Source of the DNA: Torymus aiolomorphi
Lineage: Eukaryota; Arthropoda; Insecta; Hymenoptera; Torymidae
NCBI GenBank assembly: GCA_036365515.1
Contig: CM070874.1
Span: 51,304,583 to 51,368,582, forward strand
Direction of reading: 5' to 3'
Length of the DNA stretch: 64,000 nt
This document shows, in pieces, positions 33,867-46,083 of this stretch. Under the pieces are notes generated by a model that worked only from the letters and a program-made list of their open reading frames with translations, was not told the origin of the DNA and did not search any database. A program made the position numbers and the translations under genes. How positions within the stretch are numbered: position 1 is the stretch's first letter; the number at the start of each line of letters is the position of its first letter.

Positions 33867-34212
33867 AAAATTTTGAGCTCTGCTGTCGACTCCAGATTCA
33901 GGAACTGCATATATTTTAATGGGAGAGGTCCTAAAAATTTGCTATTTTATATGTCTATTGACTGAAGAGTTGTGTGTATCCAATTTACTTAATTAAATAA
34001 TTTTTTACGGTCAAAGATTGCTAAAAAATCTGAATTTCACTAAAATTTAAGATTTTTTAGCAATTTTTGACTGTAAAAAATTATTTAATCACATAACTTG
34101 GATACGTACAACTCTTCAGTCAATAGTCATATAAAATACCAAAATTTTAGGACCTCTCCCATTAAAATACATGCAGTTCCTGAATCTGGAGTCGACGGCA
34201 GAGCAAAAATTT
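33867..34212. mobile_element. Palindromic MITE-like element
   Basis: Left arm from TTTTGAGCTCTGCTGTCGAC and right arm ending GTCGACGGCAGAGCAAAA pair for about 165 bp with a small centre at TTTCACTAAAATTTAAG (about 34034). The right side continues to GGTGTCTGACCACCTTAA (about 34366-34383), which could be the true end of a larger TTAA element whose left end is lost. Confidence 0.7.
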
Positions 34213-34814
34213 TGAAATGGCCATATATTTGGTTAAAATCGATCAAAAATTTTTTTTGTCTCATTTTATCACAAATTGAATATATTTTTAGGATATTACT
34301 TCTAAATATTTCGAATTATGAAAATTTATTTTTTTCAGGTCATTTTATGAAGAAAATTTTAAAGGTGTCTGACCACCTTAAATTATCTCTTTATCTCTTT
34401 ACAATATTTGTTTGTATGTATTTGCTATGAAAATGTTTTCTTTTTCTTACAAAAATCATTTTTCTTATCTGTAGTATTACTCATTAAATTAAAGTCATAC
34501 TTTTAATAACAGAATCATTTCTGTAAATTATTCATTATTATATTTTCTCTACAAATTTTTTCAAAAATGGCCCATCACTACATCTTTTAAAAAAGCCATT
34601 AATAAATTATTTTACAAAACTTCTACAATCCTTTACAAACTTTTGCAAGCAACAAAAAATTCTTTTCCAAAACCTTTACAATCACTTTACAAAAACTTTT
34701 ACAAACGATAAGAATTTTTTTGGAAACCATAAGAATTATTTTCCGAAACCTATACAGTATCCTAAAAAATTATTTACGTTTTATTTTATGAAAAGGAATT
34801 CTACGAATAAATAA
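34213..34814. other. AT-rich DNA, no gene seen
   Basis: Short repeated words such as TTTACAAACTTTTNCAA occur at 34600-34760. The frame at 34098-34430 runs through the palindrome arm and is not coding. Confidence 0.4.
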
Positions 34815-36532
34815 TCAGTGAAATATACATCAGTTTATTTATTTTGCCAATTGTGTTTAAAAACACCCAAATAGTGAGATGCATGATCAGAAGTATTTGT
34901 ATCTTTGAAATAAAAAATGCAGTTTTTTCAGTGTAGTAACAGTGTAGATATAAAAGTTTGCAATAATAATTTTTGGAAAACTGTCTTAAAACATTGCATT
35001 TCTTGGTTTAGAAATGTTTTCAGAAGAAGACTTGAACTAGTAAAATAATGTAAGAAAATTTATGTGGAGTATATTTCTGACAGCTGATTATGACAATTAA
35101 AACAAGGATACCCAACAATTAGTAAAACCAGAAAATAGTCAGATGTAAGATTTTTTCAGATAGAAGTGCATCAAAACCCAAGAAGTATATAAATATTTTT
35201 TAATTACATTAATCCTTTCAGACTAAGGCTTCACTCTGTTTATTGCGACCTAAAACCAAACACACTAGAAATTGATGAAGTTCATTGCATGTCTGTGCGT
35301 CAAAGAATGGATTACCAAGTATTTCAATAGTGACATTAATAATTCATTATTTTGAGAAAATTTAACACGCAAACTTATTAGCAAACTTTTTATACTGTGT
35401 CTTCTGAATTTCATAGATTAACTTTATAATTTTTTGCATTCATTAATAGATTTAGAAGTGAACATTTATTAGTATATTATGTGTGAAGGTATATTACAAA
35501 AGTTTTTAAAAGTGTAATACAAGTGTACAGTGAAAGTTATGGATTAAAATTTTGTCTATCCTTACTCTTACGTAAAACACATAGTGCTCCAATTCGAATC
35601 AACTTTTAAAGGAAGAAAAACACGTTATATTAAGGTAAAAGACCCAGTAGTCGGACAGCACGAATTTTGGACGTAGTACTTGGACAGCAGTAAAACAACT
35701 ACTATAAATGGTCAATTCGAAAAAAATTAATTCGTTAGCATTCTTTGTGATGTTAACTACGTAGTCACTATGACATTGTTTTGATTTTATTCCTCAAATG
35801 TTTATATAACGAGATAGAAATTTTGCGAGGTTATGTTTTCGATGCGCAGACGGATTAGCATCTGTCCAACTTTAGGTACCTCTCAATTTCCATAACGCAG
35901 TAGTGGGACACATTTAAAAACATAGTCTAACTACTGGGTCCTAAAGATGCCCGAGTACTGATCCCAGTTTAATATAGCTTGGCCAACTACACCGGCCTGT
36001 AGCTATTTTCTTTAAACATTATTATGTTAATAAATAAGCTAACAAATAAGACATTTAAGAAAGGAAAATGTTACTACAAGGTTTGAACTATCCACTAATT
36101 TTGAAGATATAAGAGATTATAAAGGTTGTATGTGCGTAAGTGTCCGAGTACTGGGTCTTTTACCTTATATAAAAGTACATTAGAACCTTTGTTTATGCCG
36201 GAAAGCTATACTATCATCAAACATCGACTGCACTCACTATGATACAATTGACATTTTATTTTCTGAAGTTTAAACAGTTATGCACTGCAATGAATTTATG
36301 AGTCGTGTGAAATGTAGCTGCTATAGACATTTTTATGAAGCATTTGGCCATAGCAATACTGTTTTAGTAACATGCATTCTGGAGTTTGGATTGCTCAACA
36401 TATTCTAAATTTATCTTTGCCTTACACAGAGAAAAATTATGTAGGAAAAATTACTATTTCCTATAGTAACCGTGTGACACTCAAATTTTCATAAAAATTA
36501 ACTACAATTTATAGTAAAAATTTGCTGACTTT
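34815..36532. repeat. Left arm of a 1.18-kb inverted repeat pair
   Basis: Matches the reverse complement of 39737-40919 from CAGTGAAATATACAT to AAATTTGCTGACTTT with few differences. It is interrupted by the MITE at 35633-36165; without that insert and one TA the two arms are equal in length to within a few bases. The intervening DNA is about 3.2 kb. Confidence 0.85.
35633..36165. mobile_element. TA-flanked MITE with an empty-site counterpart
   Basis: 533 bp with ends AGGTAAAAGACCCAGTA and TACTGGGTCTTTTACCT, flanked by TA at 35631-35632 and 36166-36167. In the mirror arm the corresponding position (about 40103-40104) has a single TA and no insert. TA duplication points to the Tc1/mariner superfamily. 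The CCCAGTAG near its end recalls the element at 51349. Confidence 0.92.
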
Positions 36533-36800
36533 GTAACTTAATACACTGGTACAATTGATATTTTCTGAAGTCGAAACAGTTATGCACAGCAAGGAATTTG
36601 TGAATCCTGTGAAGTGTTGCTGCATTTTTATGAAGCATTTGGCCACAGCGTTTCTGGTTTGGTAACATACATTCTGGAGTTTGGATTGCTCAACATATTC
36701 TATATTTATCCCTGTATATACACAGAGAAAAATTGTGTAGGAAAAATTACAATTTTCTATAGTAACTATGGGACAGATTCAAATTCTCATGAAAATGACT
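36245..36800. repeat. Tandem duplication, period about 297 bp
   Basis: Two diverged copies (about 36245-36500 and 36545-36800) share TGAAGCATTTGGCCA, TTCTGGAGTTTGGATTGCTC and CACAGAGAAAAATTNTGTAG. Only the first copy lies inside the inverted arm. Confidence 0.75.
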
Positions 36801-37513
36801 ACAATTTATAGTGAAAATTTGTATTTTTATAGTGAAAGTAACAAAATCATAACAATTTTTATCGGTTTTCCCTAACCGAAATATTTTTGTACAGAAAAGT
36901 TAAAAACTGTTAATAAGAGTTATAAACTGTTAAAAATAGTTATAAAATGTAGAATTTTGGACGTTACTAATTGTTTATAACTGTTTGTAACATTCTTTAA
37001 CAGTTAATATGAGTTATTAAATTATTTAATAACTATTAAATATTTATTAATTATTATTATTAATATAATAATAATCTATTGTTAGTATAAAATTAATAAA
37101 AATAAAAACTAAAAGTACTAATATAATTAATTATTAATTAATTATTATGAATAGTATAATATGGCTATTACAAAATTATTAATTAATAATTATAATTATT
37201 TATAATAATTTAATCATTCTTAAATTTCTTTTAAATATATCAATTTCAAAATTATTTGAAACTGTTTCAATCTGCGTTTGAAACTGTTTCAAACTATTAC
37301 AAACTATATATCTGTATAATCTGTAGAATAATAAAATAATCCTTAAAAATTATATTTACGATTTAATTTATGAAAAGGGATTCTACGAATAAATAATTTT
37401 TTCTAATTATAATAGTTTGTAACAGTTTCAAACAGTATGAAACAATTTTGAATAGTTTCAAATAATTCTGAATTTTTCCACAACTATACAAATAATTATG
37501 TGGTTATTATGTT
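36801..37513. other. AT-rich DNA with short internal repeats, no gene
   Basis: Words such as GTTATAAACTG and AACTGTTTCAAAC recur. No coding signal. Confidence 0.4.
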
Positions 37514-38539
37514 TTAACCCATTAAGTCCTGAATGGACAAATTTTCACTAAAGTTTTCAACGCTTATATTTTATGTGAAAATGAATTGTAAAAAGTATAT
37601 GGATAAGCGCATTCGATGTAAAATTTGATGAACTTTCAGAATCTTTTGTTAGATTTTTCAAAAAATTAAACTGTCGAACACTGTACATGATTTTTTCCAA
37701 AAAAACATGGTTTTAAAAAAAAAAAAATTATTCATTTCGATTTTTCAAATGGAATGCATTTAAGATTTAATGATCAAAATGCAGAAAACGTGGTCTCGAG
37801 ACCTAAACTTGAAAATCTAACGATTTAGGTTTTGAAAAAAAATTTTAAAACATAAAATGGCGGCTGAGACGCAGAAAAATCATAAAAATCTTCTGGAATT
37901 ATTTATTCGAAAAAGATGGACTTTAGAGAAAAACTTTACTGAAGAAAAAGTTCTTAGAATTGATCAGAGAACATGCTGGAATTTTTCCAGAACCTTTTGG
38001 CAAATTTCAGAATTTTTCAAAATTTTCAAATTTTGAAAAATTTAAAAACGCTTCTTATGTTTCTGAAAAAATTCCAGCGTGTTCTTTAATCAATTCTAAG
38101 AACTTTTTCTTCAGTAAAGTTTTTCTCTAAAGTCCATCTTTTTCGAGTAAATAATTTCAGAAGATTTTTATGATTTTTCTGCGTTTCAGCCGCCATTTTG
38201 TGTTTTAAAATTTTTTTCAAAACCTAAATCGTTAGATTTTCAAGTTTAGGTCTCGAGGCCACGTTTTCTGTATTTTGATCATTAAATCTTAAATGCATTC
38301 CATTTGAAAAATCGAAATGAAAAATTTTTTTTTTTTTGAAAACCATCTTTTCTTGGAAAAAATCATGTACAGTGTTCGACAGTTTAATTTTTTGAAAAAT
38401 CTAACGAAAGATTCTAAAAGTTCATCAAATTTTACATCGAATACGCTTATTCATATACTTTTTACAATTCATTTTCACATAAAATATAAGCGTTGAAAAC
38501 TTTAGTGAAAATTCGTCCATTCAGGACTTAATGGGTTAA
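37514..38539. mobile_element. piggyBac-like palindromic MITE, TTAA duplication
   Basis: TTAA at 37514-37517 and 38536-38539 flanks a 1018-bp element beginning CCCATTAAGTCCTGAATGG and ending in its complement. The arms pair for nearly 500 bp each, with the centre near 38020. A CCC start at a TTAA site is the piggyBac signature. It contains the ATGGCGGCTGAGACGC block and its mirror but no transposase. Confidence 0.88.
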
Positions 38540-39736
38540 TATAAAACCTTCTATGAAAGTATAAAATACGGAAAGTAGAGTTTTTTCTTTGTAATCTACC
38601 CCCCCCCCCCTCCCGGTACGTATTTCTTGAAAGTATGACTCTTGGTATTTTCTTAAAGCCCGGTCGCCTGACAAACATTGTTTAATGTACTTTTATCTTG
38701 AAAAGTTGTGAAATCTCTCTAAAAGAATTTTTCATAAAAGTAAAAACTTAGGCAATATTGCATACAATGTACTTATTGTCCATCCTTCTCCCCCCCCCCA
38801 CCTCTTGTTCGCTCTCACCCTCCTTCTCAGTACTCCCTCAACATCTGCCACACTCTGTACCACAAACTATAATGAGAACCTAAATATTTTTTTTAAACAA
38901 TCAGTGAAACAAATAGTATTGTTATAAAACTTTCTACGAAAGTATAAAATAAGGCAAGTATAAGTGTTTTCTGTATAATCTGTAGAATAATAATCAGTGC
39001 AAAATAAACAATCAAAATTTGTGAAATCAATTATCAATAGTCAAGTAACGCGAACAACTCTTCGAAACAAATGTGCTGCTATTGTCAGAATAATGTATTA
39101 AAATTTGTTTATCCTTCAACACAAATTAAACACAAGAAAGTACTGAAATCAATTTATAAGTAAAGTACGCATAAGTTACATAATAAAATTTTTCATACCT
39201 AAAATTACATTTTACATTCATGTTGTGATAATGAGCTCGAGGGCTAGCAAAGTGCGCTAGCTTCAAGGATTGAGTACTTTTTTATCACACAAGAGCGTAA
39301 AATCTCATGCCCGTTGTACGAATATTATTTTTCGTCGTCGTGGGCACAATGGGTGTCCATAAAATCTTTTTCTTGCAAATATACTGTGGTCCCGTTACGA
39401 AATGCTGGTACATAAAGTTACCATCAAATCCTATATAAAAAAATTACATAGTTACCAACACATCTCTATTTTTCATTATTCTTTTTGAATTTTAAACTTT
39501 CTATAGTATAATCTTACACATCTTGGGAGGACAAGAGTAAAGTCTACTTTACTTCCCTTGTCCTGCTGCTCTAGCAGGGGTGGTCCTCCGTTCTCCCATA
39601 CATACTTGGCGGGCCCGACGGTTAATTATGCAATTCAAGGTGTGTATGGATATTCATTTTATCTAAATATTTATATGCGTAAAGATCAGGTCAAATGTAT
39701 AAATAAATTGTACTACATATTATAAAATGGAGATCG
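38540..39736. repeat. Dispersed repeat of the GAAAGTATAAAATA family
   Basis: Shares CTTTCTANGAAAGTATAAAATANGGNAAGTA, poly-C tracts, the AATCNATTATCNATAGTCAAGTAA block and a structured 100-bp block (39524-39623) with 53457-54697 and 60246-61443. No gene is supported. Confidence 0.65.
39524..39623 (+). repeat. Structured GGGAGGACAAGAG block, copy 1
   Basis: About 100 bp, GC-rich against AT-rich flanks. GGAGGACA can pair with the later TGGTCCTCC, with an inner CTGCTCTAGCAG hairpin, and the block ends GGCGGGCCCGACGG. Near-identical copies lie at 54601-54690 (plus) and 60249-60341 (minus). The high conservation relative to flanks suggests a structured RNA or a protein-binding end. The class is unknown. 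Confidence 0.6.
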
Positions 39737-40919
39737 CAAAGTCAGCAAATTTTTACTATAAATTGTAGTTAATTTTTATGAAAATTTGAGTGTCACACGG
39801 TTACTATAGGAAATAGTAATTTTTCCTACACAATTTTTCTCTGTGTAAGGCAAAGATAAATGTAGAATATGTTGAGCAATCCAAACTCCAGAATGCATGT
39901 TACTAAAACAGTATTGCTATGGCCAAATGCTTCATAAAAATGTCTATAGCAGCTACATTTCACACGACTCATAAATTCATTGCAGTGCATACCTGTTTAA
40001 ACTTCAGAAAATAAAATGTCAATTGTATCATAGTGAGTGCAGTCGATGTTTGATGATAGTATAACATTCCGGCATAAACGAAGGTTCTAATGTACTTTTA
40101 TATAATATGACGTGTTTTCCTTCCTTTAAAAGTTGATTCGAATTGGAGCACTATGTGTTTTACGTAAGAGTAAGGATAGACAAAATTTCAATCCATAACT
40201 TTCACTGTACACTTGTATTACACTTTTAAAAACTTTTGTAATATACCTTCACACATAATATACTAATAAATGTTCACTTCCAAATCTATTAATGAATGCA
40301 AAAAATTATAAAGTTAATCTATGAAATTCAGAAGACACAGTATAAAAAGTTTGCTAATAAGTTTGCCTGTTAAATTTTTTCAAAATAATGAATTATTAAT
40401 GTCACTATTGAAATACTTGGTAATCCATTCTTTGACGCACTGACTGCAATGAACTTCATCAATTTCTAGTGTGTTCGTTTTTAGGTCGCAATAAACAGAG
40501 TGAAGCCTTAGTCTGAAAGGATTAATGTAATTAAAAAATATTTATATACTTCTTGGGTTTTGATGCACTTCTATCTGAAAAAATCTTACATCTGACTATT
40601 TCCTGGTTTTACTAATTGTTGGGTATCCTTGTTTTAATTGTCATAATCAGCTGTCAGAAATATACTCCACATACATTTTCTTACATTATTTTACTAGTTC
40701 AAGTCTTCTTCTGAAAACATTTCTAAACCAAGAAATGCAATGTTTTAAGACAGTTTTCCAAAAATTATTATTGCAAACTTTGATATCTACACTGTTACTA
40801 CACTGAAAAAACTGCATTTTTTATTTCAAAGATACAAATACTTCTGATCTTGCATCTCACTGTTTGCGTGTTTTTAAACACAATTGGCAAAATAGATAAA
40901 CTGACGTATATTTCACTGA
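39737..40919. repeat. Right arm of the 1.18-kb inverted repeat pair
   Basis: Reverse complement of 34815-36532 minus its MITE. It keeps the uninterrupted MITE target (GTCATAT-TA-TATAAAAG on the minus strand). Confidence 0.85.
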
Positions 40920-42560
40920 TGGAAAAGTTCACAGATGTACTTCACTTCACTGGAGAGCAATATGTTGTTTTTATCTTACAAGTCCAAGTTATTTCATAAA
41001 TCGATGTTTCTTTCTCTATGCTAATTTTCATGTTTTCAAAATAATTTGTCAATAGTTATATGTTCTGTAATATTTACAGAACAGAGGGCTCCTATGAAAC
41101 ATTTGGCACCTCTCACCATAAGCCAATCATTAATCATATTATTCTAAACACTTGGATTTGTTGAAATTTTCACTTGCTACACATCTTGTAAAATTAAAAA
41201 CAAAAGTTAATAAACTAAGAATCATTATGAGAAAAAAAAGCTTTCTCGATATTCTTTTATGGCAGATATAACTTCTTGAAATTATTATTGATTGAAACTA
41301 CTATACTTAAATTAATAACCCACACATAATCTTGTAAAACTAAAATCACAACCAGTTCATGAACTAAAATCGCTGAGAATAAAAGCTTTCTTGACATTCT
41401 TGTATGAATATAACTTTTTGATATAAAATACTTGAGTATGATGTACTTATAAAATAAAATCTGAAAAAATATTACATCTCACTATTTCCGGGTTTTAATA
41501 ATGCTAGGTTACCTTTAGAAATCATAAGGTCAAGAAAGCATCTATAATTAAAACACCATAAAGTAGAACGAGGCTCTGCTAGAGGAATATCTGCAACAGT
41601 ATTTCTTCTTGTCTTTACTACAGGAGGTTGCGTGCTTTTACAGACTTGAACATAATCTTTTGGTGGCCTCACTGCATAATAATAATTAATTCACATCATC
41701 CAACAAGAAAAATTTTTAAGGAATGAATATCTGTCATATCATAACAACTAACGTAAACCACAAACAATTAAAGTTATCTATGAAAATAAGATACAGTCTA
41801 AACAGTTTCGTAATATGTTGGCACGTTGTTTGGCACTTGATAATTCATTCTTTGACGCATTGACATGCAATGAACTTCATCAATTTTTAGTGTGTTTGTT
41901 TTGATGTTAATATCTTCAAGCATTTGCATTTTAAGCAAAAAATGAAGTGAAGTCTGAGTCTGAAAGAATTAATGTAATTAAAAAAAATATTAATATAATT
42001 TTTGTGTATATATAAAATACTTGAGCATGATGCACTTCTAATAATCTGAAAAAATCTTAAATCTCATTATTTCTGGGTTTTAATAATTCAATATCTCCTT
42101 ATTATCTTAATTGTCATAATCAGCTGTCAGAAATGCTCCACATAAATTTTGTTTAGATGATTTTAATAGTTAAAGCTTTCTTCCGGATACATTTCTAAAC
42201 CAAGAACTACAATGTTTTAAGAAAGATCCATAAAAATTATTATTTCAAACTTTGATATCTACACTCTTATTAAGTACACTAAAACTGCATTCTTTCATGT
42301 CAAAGATACAAATACTTGTGATCTTGTAACTCACTATTTCCGTGTTTTAATTTGACAGACTTGTTGAATTAATATATAATTATATATAATGCAATTTATG
42401 TATTTATGTAACAAAAGCTGTCAAAATGATCTGTATTTTATTGACATAAAAGTCCACAAATTTATTTCACTGGAAAACATCAAGGTTTTATGTTATACAA
42501 AAACAAGTTATTTCACAAATAGCCGATATTTCTTTCTCTATGCTAAAGTTTCCATTGTTT
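40920..42560. repeat. Diverged direct duplication of the arm and flank
   Basis: About 41820-42560 repeats 40380-41060 in the same orientation, for example GTCATAATCAGCTGTCAGAAAT, TTTCTAAACCAAGAA and CAAAGATACAAATACTT. A shorter duplicated block containing AAAGCTTTCTNGANATTCTT lies at about 41140-41420. No gene is supported. A minus-strand frame at 41472-41672 is unrecognised. Confidence 0.65.
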
Positions 42561-42976
42561 ATTAACATTTACTCACATACAATATGAACTCGTTGCAGGA
42601 ATTATATTCTAACTATATTCCGTTGACAGAAACGCTCACAGAAATCTGTGTAGTAAATATACTTCACTTGACAGAAGATTTTTCCAAAAAAAATGCATAT
42701 TATTATCCCACATTATCTAATATTATCAAGACACATGACCGATATTGGCCATTAATATTCATTCAAAGATTCCAAAAAAATTTTCTTGTATATCTGTAAA
42801 AAAATAATTAAAAAAATTCTCACAAAGTATCAATTCTTTCATATTTTAACATTATTATAGCCTTTAACATTTAGCCATTTAATAATACTTATCTAAAAAA
42901 AGTTATGTGCCTCGTTGATGCTGTAGATATAAAAATAGTATATTACATACCATGGGAGGAAAAAACTTGGACAGTC

Positions 42977-43018
<42 letters not shown>

Positions 43019-43709
43019 AACATAAGATAGACGACAACCGGAAGTGTCGTAAGAGCTGCAAACCGAATATCTTAAAACCATGGAGAAAAGTTCGGAAAGG
43101 AAACAACACACAAAAAAATTCAGCTCTCTATATCTTTTGAACGAGATAATCTTTTCAAATAAAACCTTTTGATTTGAGTAGAGCAATGAAATGGCTTTCG
43201 ATTAAGAGTGATACGTTATATAGTAAAAACAAAGCAATATACGTAAAAGTGCATTGAATTTTTCGTACACCCATTTCAATGTATATGTAGCACGGGTCGC
43301 TCCTTTAGGCTTCTTCTATACTTGCCTTCGGAGCGCTTCCGCGCTCCTTGATAAATTTTTGCGTTCTATAGTCGAAATAAATTTCTGTCACGCGGATACT
43401 GTAAGTTCAACCCAAAAAAGTTGTGAAATCAATTAAAGTGTAGTTTTATACATAACGAACATTATTTATAATGTACTTTTATTCTTAAAAAGTTGCAAAA
43501 TCTCTCTAAAAAATGTTTTTACAAAAGTAAAAACTTATAGGCAAAAATAAGTTTGGTTACTATACCATATAGTTTTATACTTAACAAACATTATTTATAA
43601 TGTACTGTTACTTTTAATTAAAAAGTTGTGAAATCTCTCAAAATTTTTTTTTTACAAAAGTAAAAACTTATAGGCAAGAATAAGTTTGGTTACTATTTCA
43701 TATATATAC
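42561..43709. repeat. Antisense copy of the 16.3-17.6 kb repeat, with (TA)n
   Basis: CACAAAGTATCAATT (about 42822), a TA run (42981-43015) and TTGCCTTCGGAGCGCTTCCGCGCTCC (split over 43322-43350) mirror features at 16.3-17.6 kb. Two copies of AAAAACTTATAGGCAANAATAAGTTTGGTTACTAT occur at about 43529 and 43659. The frame at 42584-42799 is unrecognised. Confidence 0.55.
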
Positions 43710-43719
43710 TTAATTCCTA
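43710..43719. repeat. Putative target duplication, left copy (TTAATTCCTA)
   Basis: TTAATTCCTA here and TTAATTCCTTA at 51221-51231 differ by one inserted T. Together they bracket the inverted ends TGTGTTTGAAG and CTTCAAACACA. Confidence 0.7.
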
Positions 43720-43924
43720 TGTGTTTGAAGTTCTGAACGTTCATCATGAACGAAAAATCGAATATTCCCAAAATCGGTTCTTTTTATATTATCTGTTAGA
43801 TATATGCATAAAACCAATAGAAACAGCGATATAAGTTATTTCCGAAGTGATCATCCCCCAAAATCAGCCCCCAAACCACCCTCACAAGACAATACATGAT
43901 AAAAAAATTTATATTTTAACAGCT

Positions 43925-46083
43925 TATGAATTTCCTAAAAATTTTAACACGGGAATTTCTTCAAGAGCTTACCAAATACTAATAAAAAAATTGCCGAGAC
44001 CAAAATCGATCCGGAACCCTTCCTCCGGGGGATGCAAGTGGGGCAAAACGGCTAAAAACACATAAAAAATACCTTTAAAAAATTCTGTCTCTAGCGACTA
44101 TGCGATTCCTAAAAATTTGATCACGGGAATTTCTTCAAGAGCTTATCAAATACTTATAAAAGAATTGTTGAGACCAAAATCGATCCGGAACCCTTCCATC
44201 AGGGGGATGCAAGCGGGGCAAAACGGCTAAAAACACATGAAAAATACGTTTAAAAAATTCTATCTCTAGCGACTATGCGATTCCTAAAAATTTGATCACG
44301 GGAATTTCTTCAAGAGCTTACCAAATACTCATAAAAAAATTGCCGAGACCAAAATCGATCCGGAACCCTTCCTTCGGGGGATGCAAGCGGGGCAAAACGC
44401 CTAAAAAGACATGAAAAATACATATAAAAAATTCTGTCTCTAGCGACTATGCGATTCCTAAAAATTTGATCACGGGAATTTCTTCAAGAGCTTATCAAAT
44501 ACTTATAAAAGAATTGTTGAGACCAAAATCGATCCGGAACCCTTCCATCAGGGGGATGCAAGCGGGGCAAAACGGCTAAAAAGACATGAAAAATACATTT
44601 AAAAAATTCTATCTCTAGCGACTATGCGATTCCTAAAAATTTGATCACGGGAATTTCTTCAAGAGCTTATCAAATACTTATAAAAAAATTGTCGAGACCA
44701 AAATCGATCCGGAACCCTTCCATCAGGGGGATGCAAGCGGGGCAAAACGGCTAAAAAGACATGAAAAATACATTTAAAAAAAATTCTGTCTCTAGCGAAT
44801 ATGCGATTCCTAAAAATTTTATCACGGGAATTTCTTCAAGAGCTTATCAAATACTTATAAAAAAATTGTCGAGACCAAAATCGATCCGGAACCCTTCCAT
44901 CAGGGGGATGCAAGCGGGGCAAAACGGCTAAAAAGACATGAAAAATACATTTAAAAAAAATTCTGTCTCTAGCGAATATGCGATTCCTAAAAATTTTATC
45001 ACGGGAATTTCTTCAAGAGCTTACCAAATACTCATAAAAAAATTGCCGAGACCAAAATCGATCCGGAACCCTTCCTTCGGGGGATGCAAGCGGGGCAAAA
45101 CGGCTAAAAAGACATGAAAAATACATATAAAAAATTCTGTCTCTAGCGACTATGCGATTCCTAAAAATTTGATAACGGTAATTTCTTCTAGAGCTTACCA
45201 AATACTCATAAAAAAATTGCCGAGACCAAAATCGATCCGGAACCCTTCCTTCGGGGGATGCAAGCGGGGCAAAACGGCTAAAAAGACATGAAAAATACAT
45301 ATAAAAAATTCTGTCTCTAGCGACTATGCGATTCCTAAAAATTTGATAACGGTAATTTCTTCTAGAGCTAACGAAATACTTATAAAAAAATTGCCGAGAC
45401 CAAAATCGATCCGGAACCCTTCCTTCAGGGGGTTGCAAGTGGGGCAAAACGGCTAAAAACACATGAAAAATACGTTTAAAAAATTCTATCTCTAGCGACT
45501 ATGCGATTCCTAAAAATTTGATCACGGGAATTTCTTCAAGAGCTTATCAAATACTTATAAAAAAATTGTCGAGACCAAAATCGATCCGGAACCCTTCCAT
45601 CAGGGGGATGCAAGCGGGGCAAAACGGCTAAAAAGACATGAAAAATACATTTAAAAAAAATTCTGTCTCTAGCGACTATGCGATTCCTAAAAATTTTATC
45701 ACGGGAATTTCTTCAAGAGCTTACCAAATACTCATAAAAAAATTACCGAGACCAAAATCGATCCGGAACCCTTCCTTCAGGGGGATGAAAGTGGGGCAAA
45801 ACGGCTAAAAAGACATGAAAAATACATTTAAAAAATTCTGTCTCTGGCGACTATGCGATTCCTAAAAATTTGATAACGGTAATTTCTTCTAGAGTTTACC
45901 AAATACTCATAAAAAAATTGCCGAGACCAAAATCGATCCGGAACAATACCTTCGGGGGATGCAAGTGGGGCAAAAGGGCTAAAAACACATGAAAAATACC
46001 TTTAAAAAATTCTATCTCTAGCGACTATGGGATTCCTAAAAATTTGATCACGGGAATTTCTTCAAGATCTTACCAAATACTCA
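43925..46083 (+). repeat. 175-bp satellite array, left arm (about 12-13 units)
   Basis: The marker GCGATTCCTAAAAATTT starts at 44102, 44278, 44451, 44626, 44803, 44980, 45154, 45328, 45503, 45680, 45855 and (mutated) 46029, spacing 173-177 bp. Each unit contains CCAAAATCGATCCGGAACCC and GGGGCAAAACG. The first unit grades into the non-repeated terminal block. The minus strand stays open across two or more units when spacing is 174 (58 codons), as at 45013-45462; this looks incidental. Confidence 0.95.
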
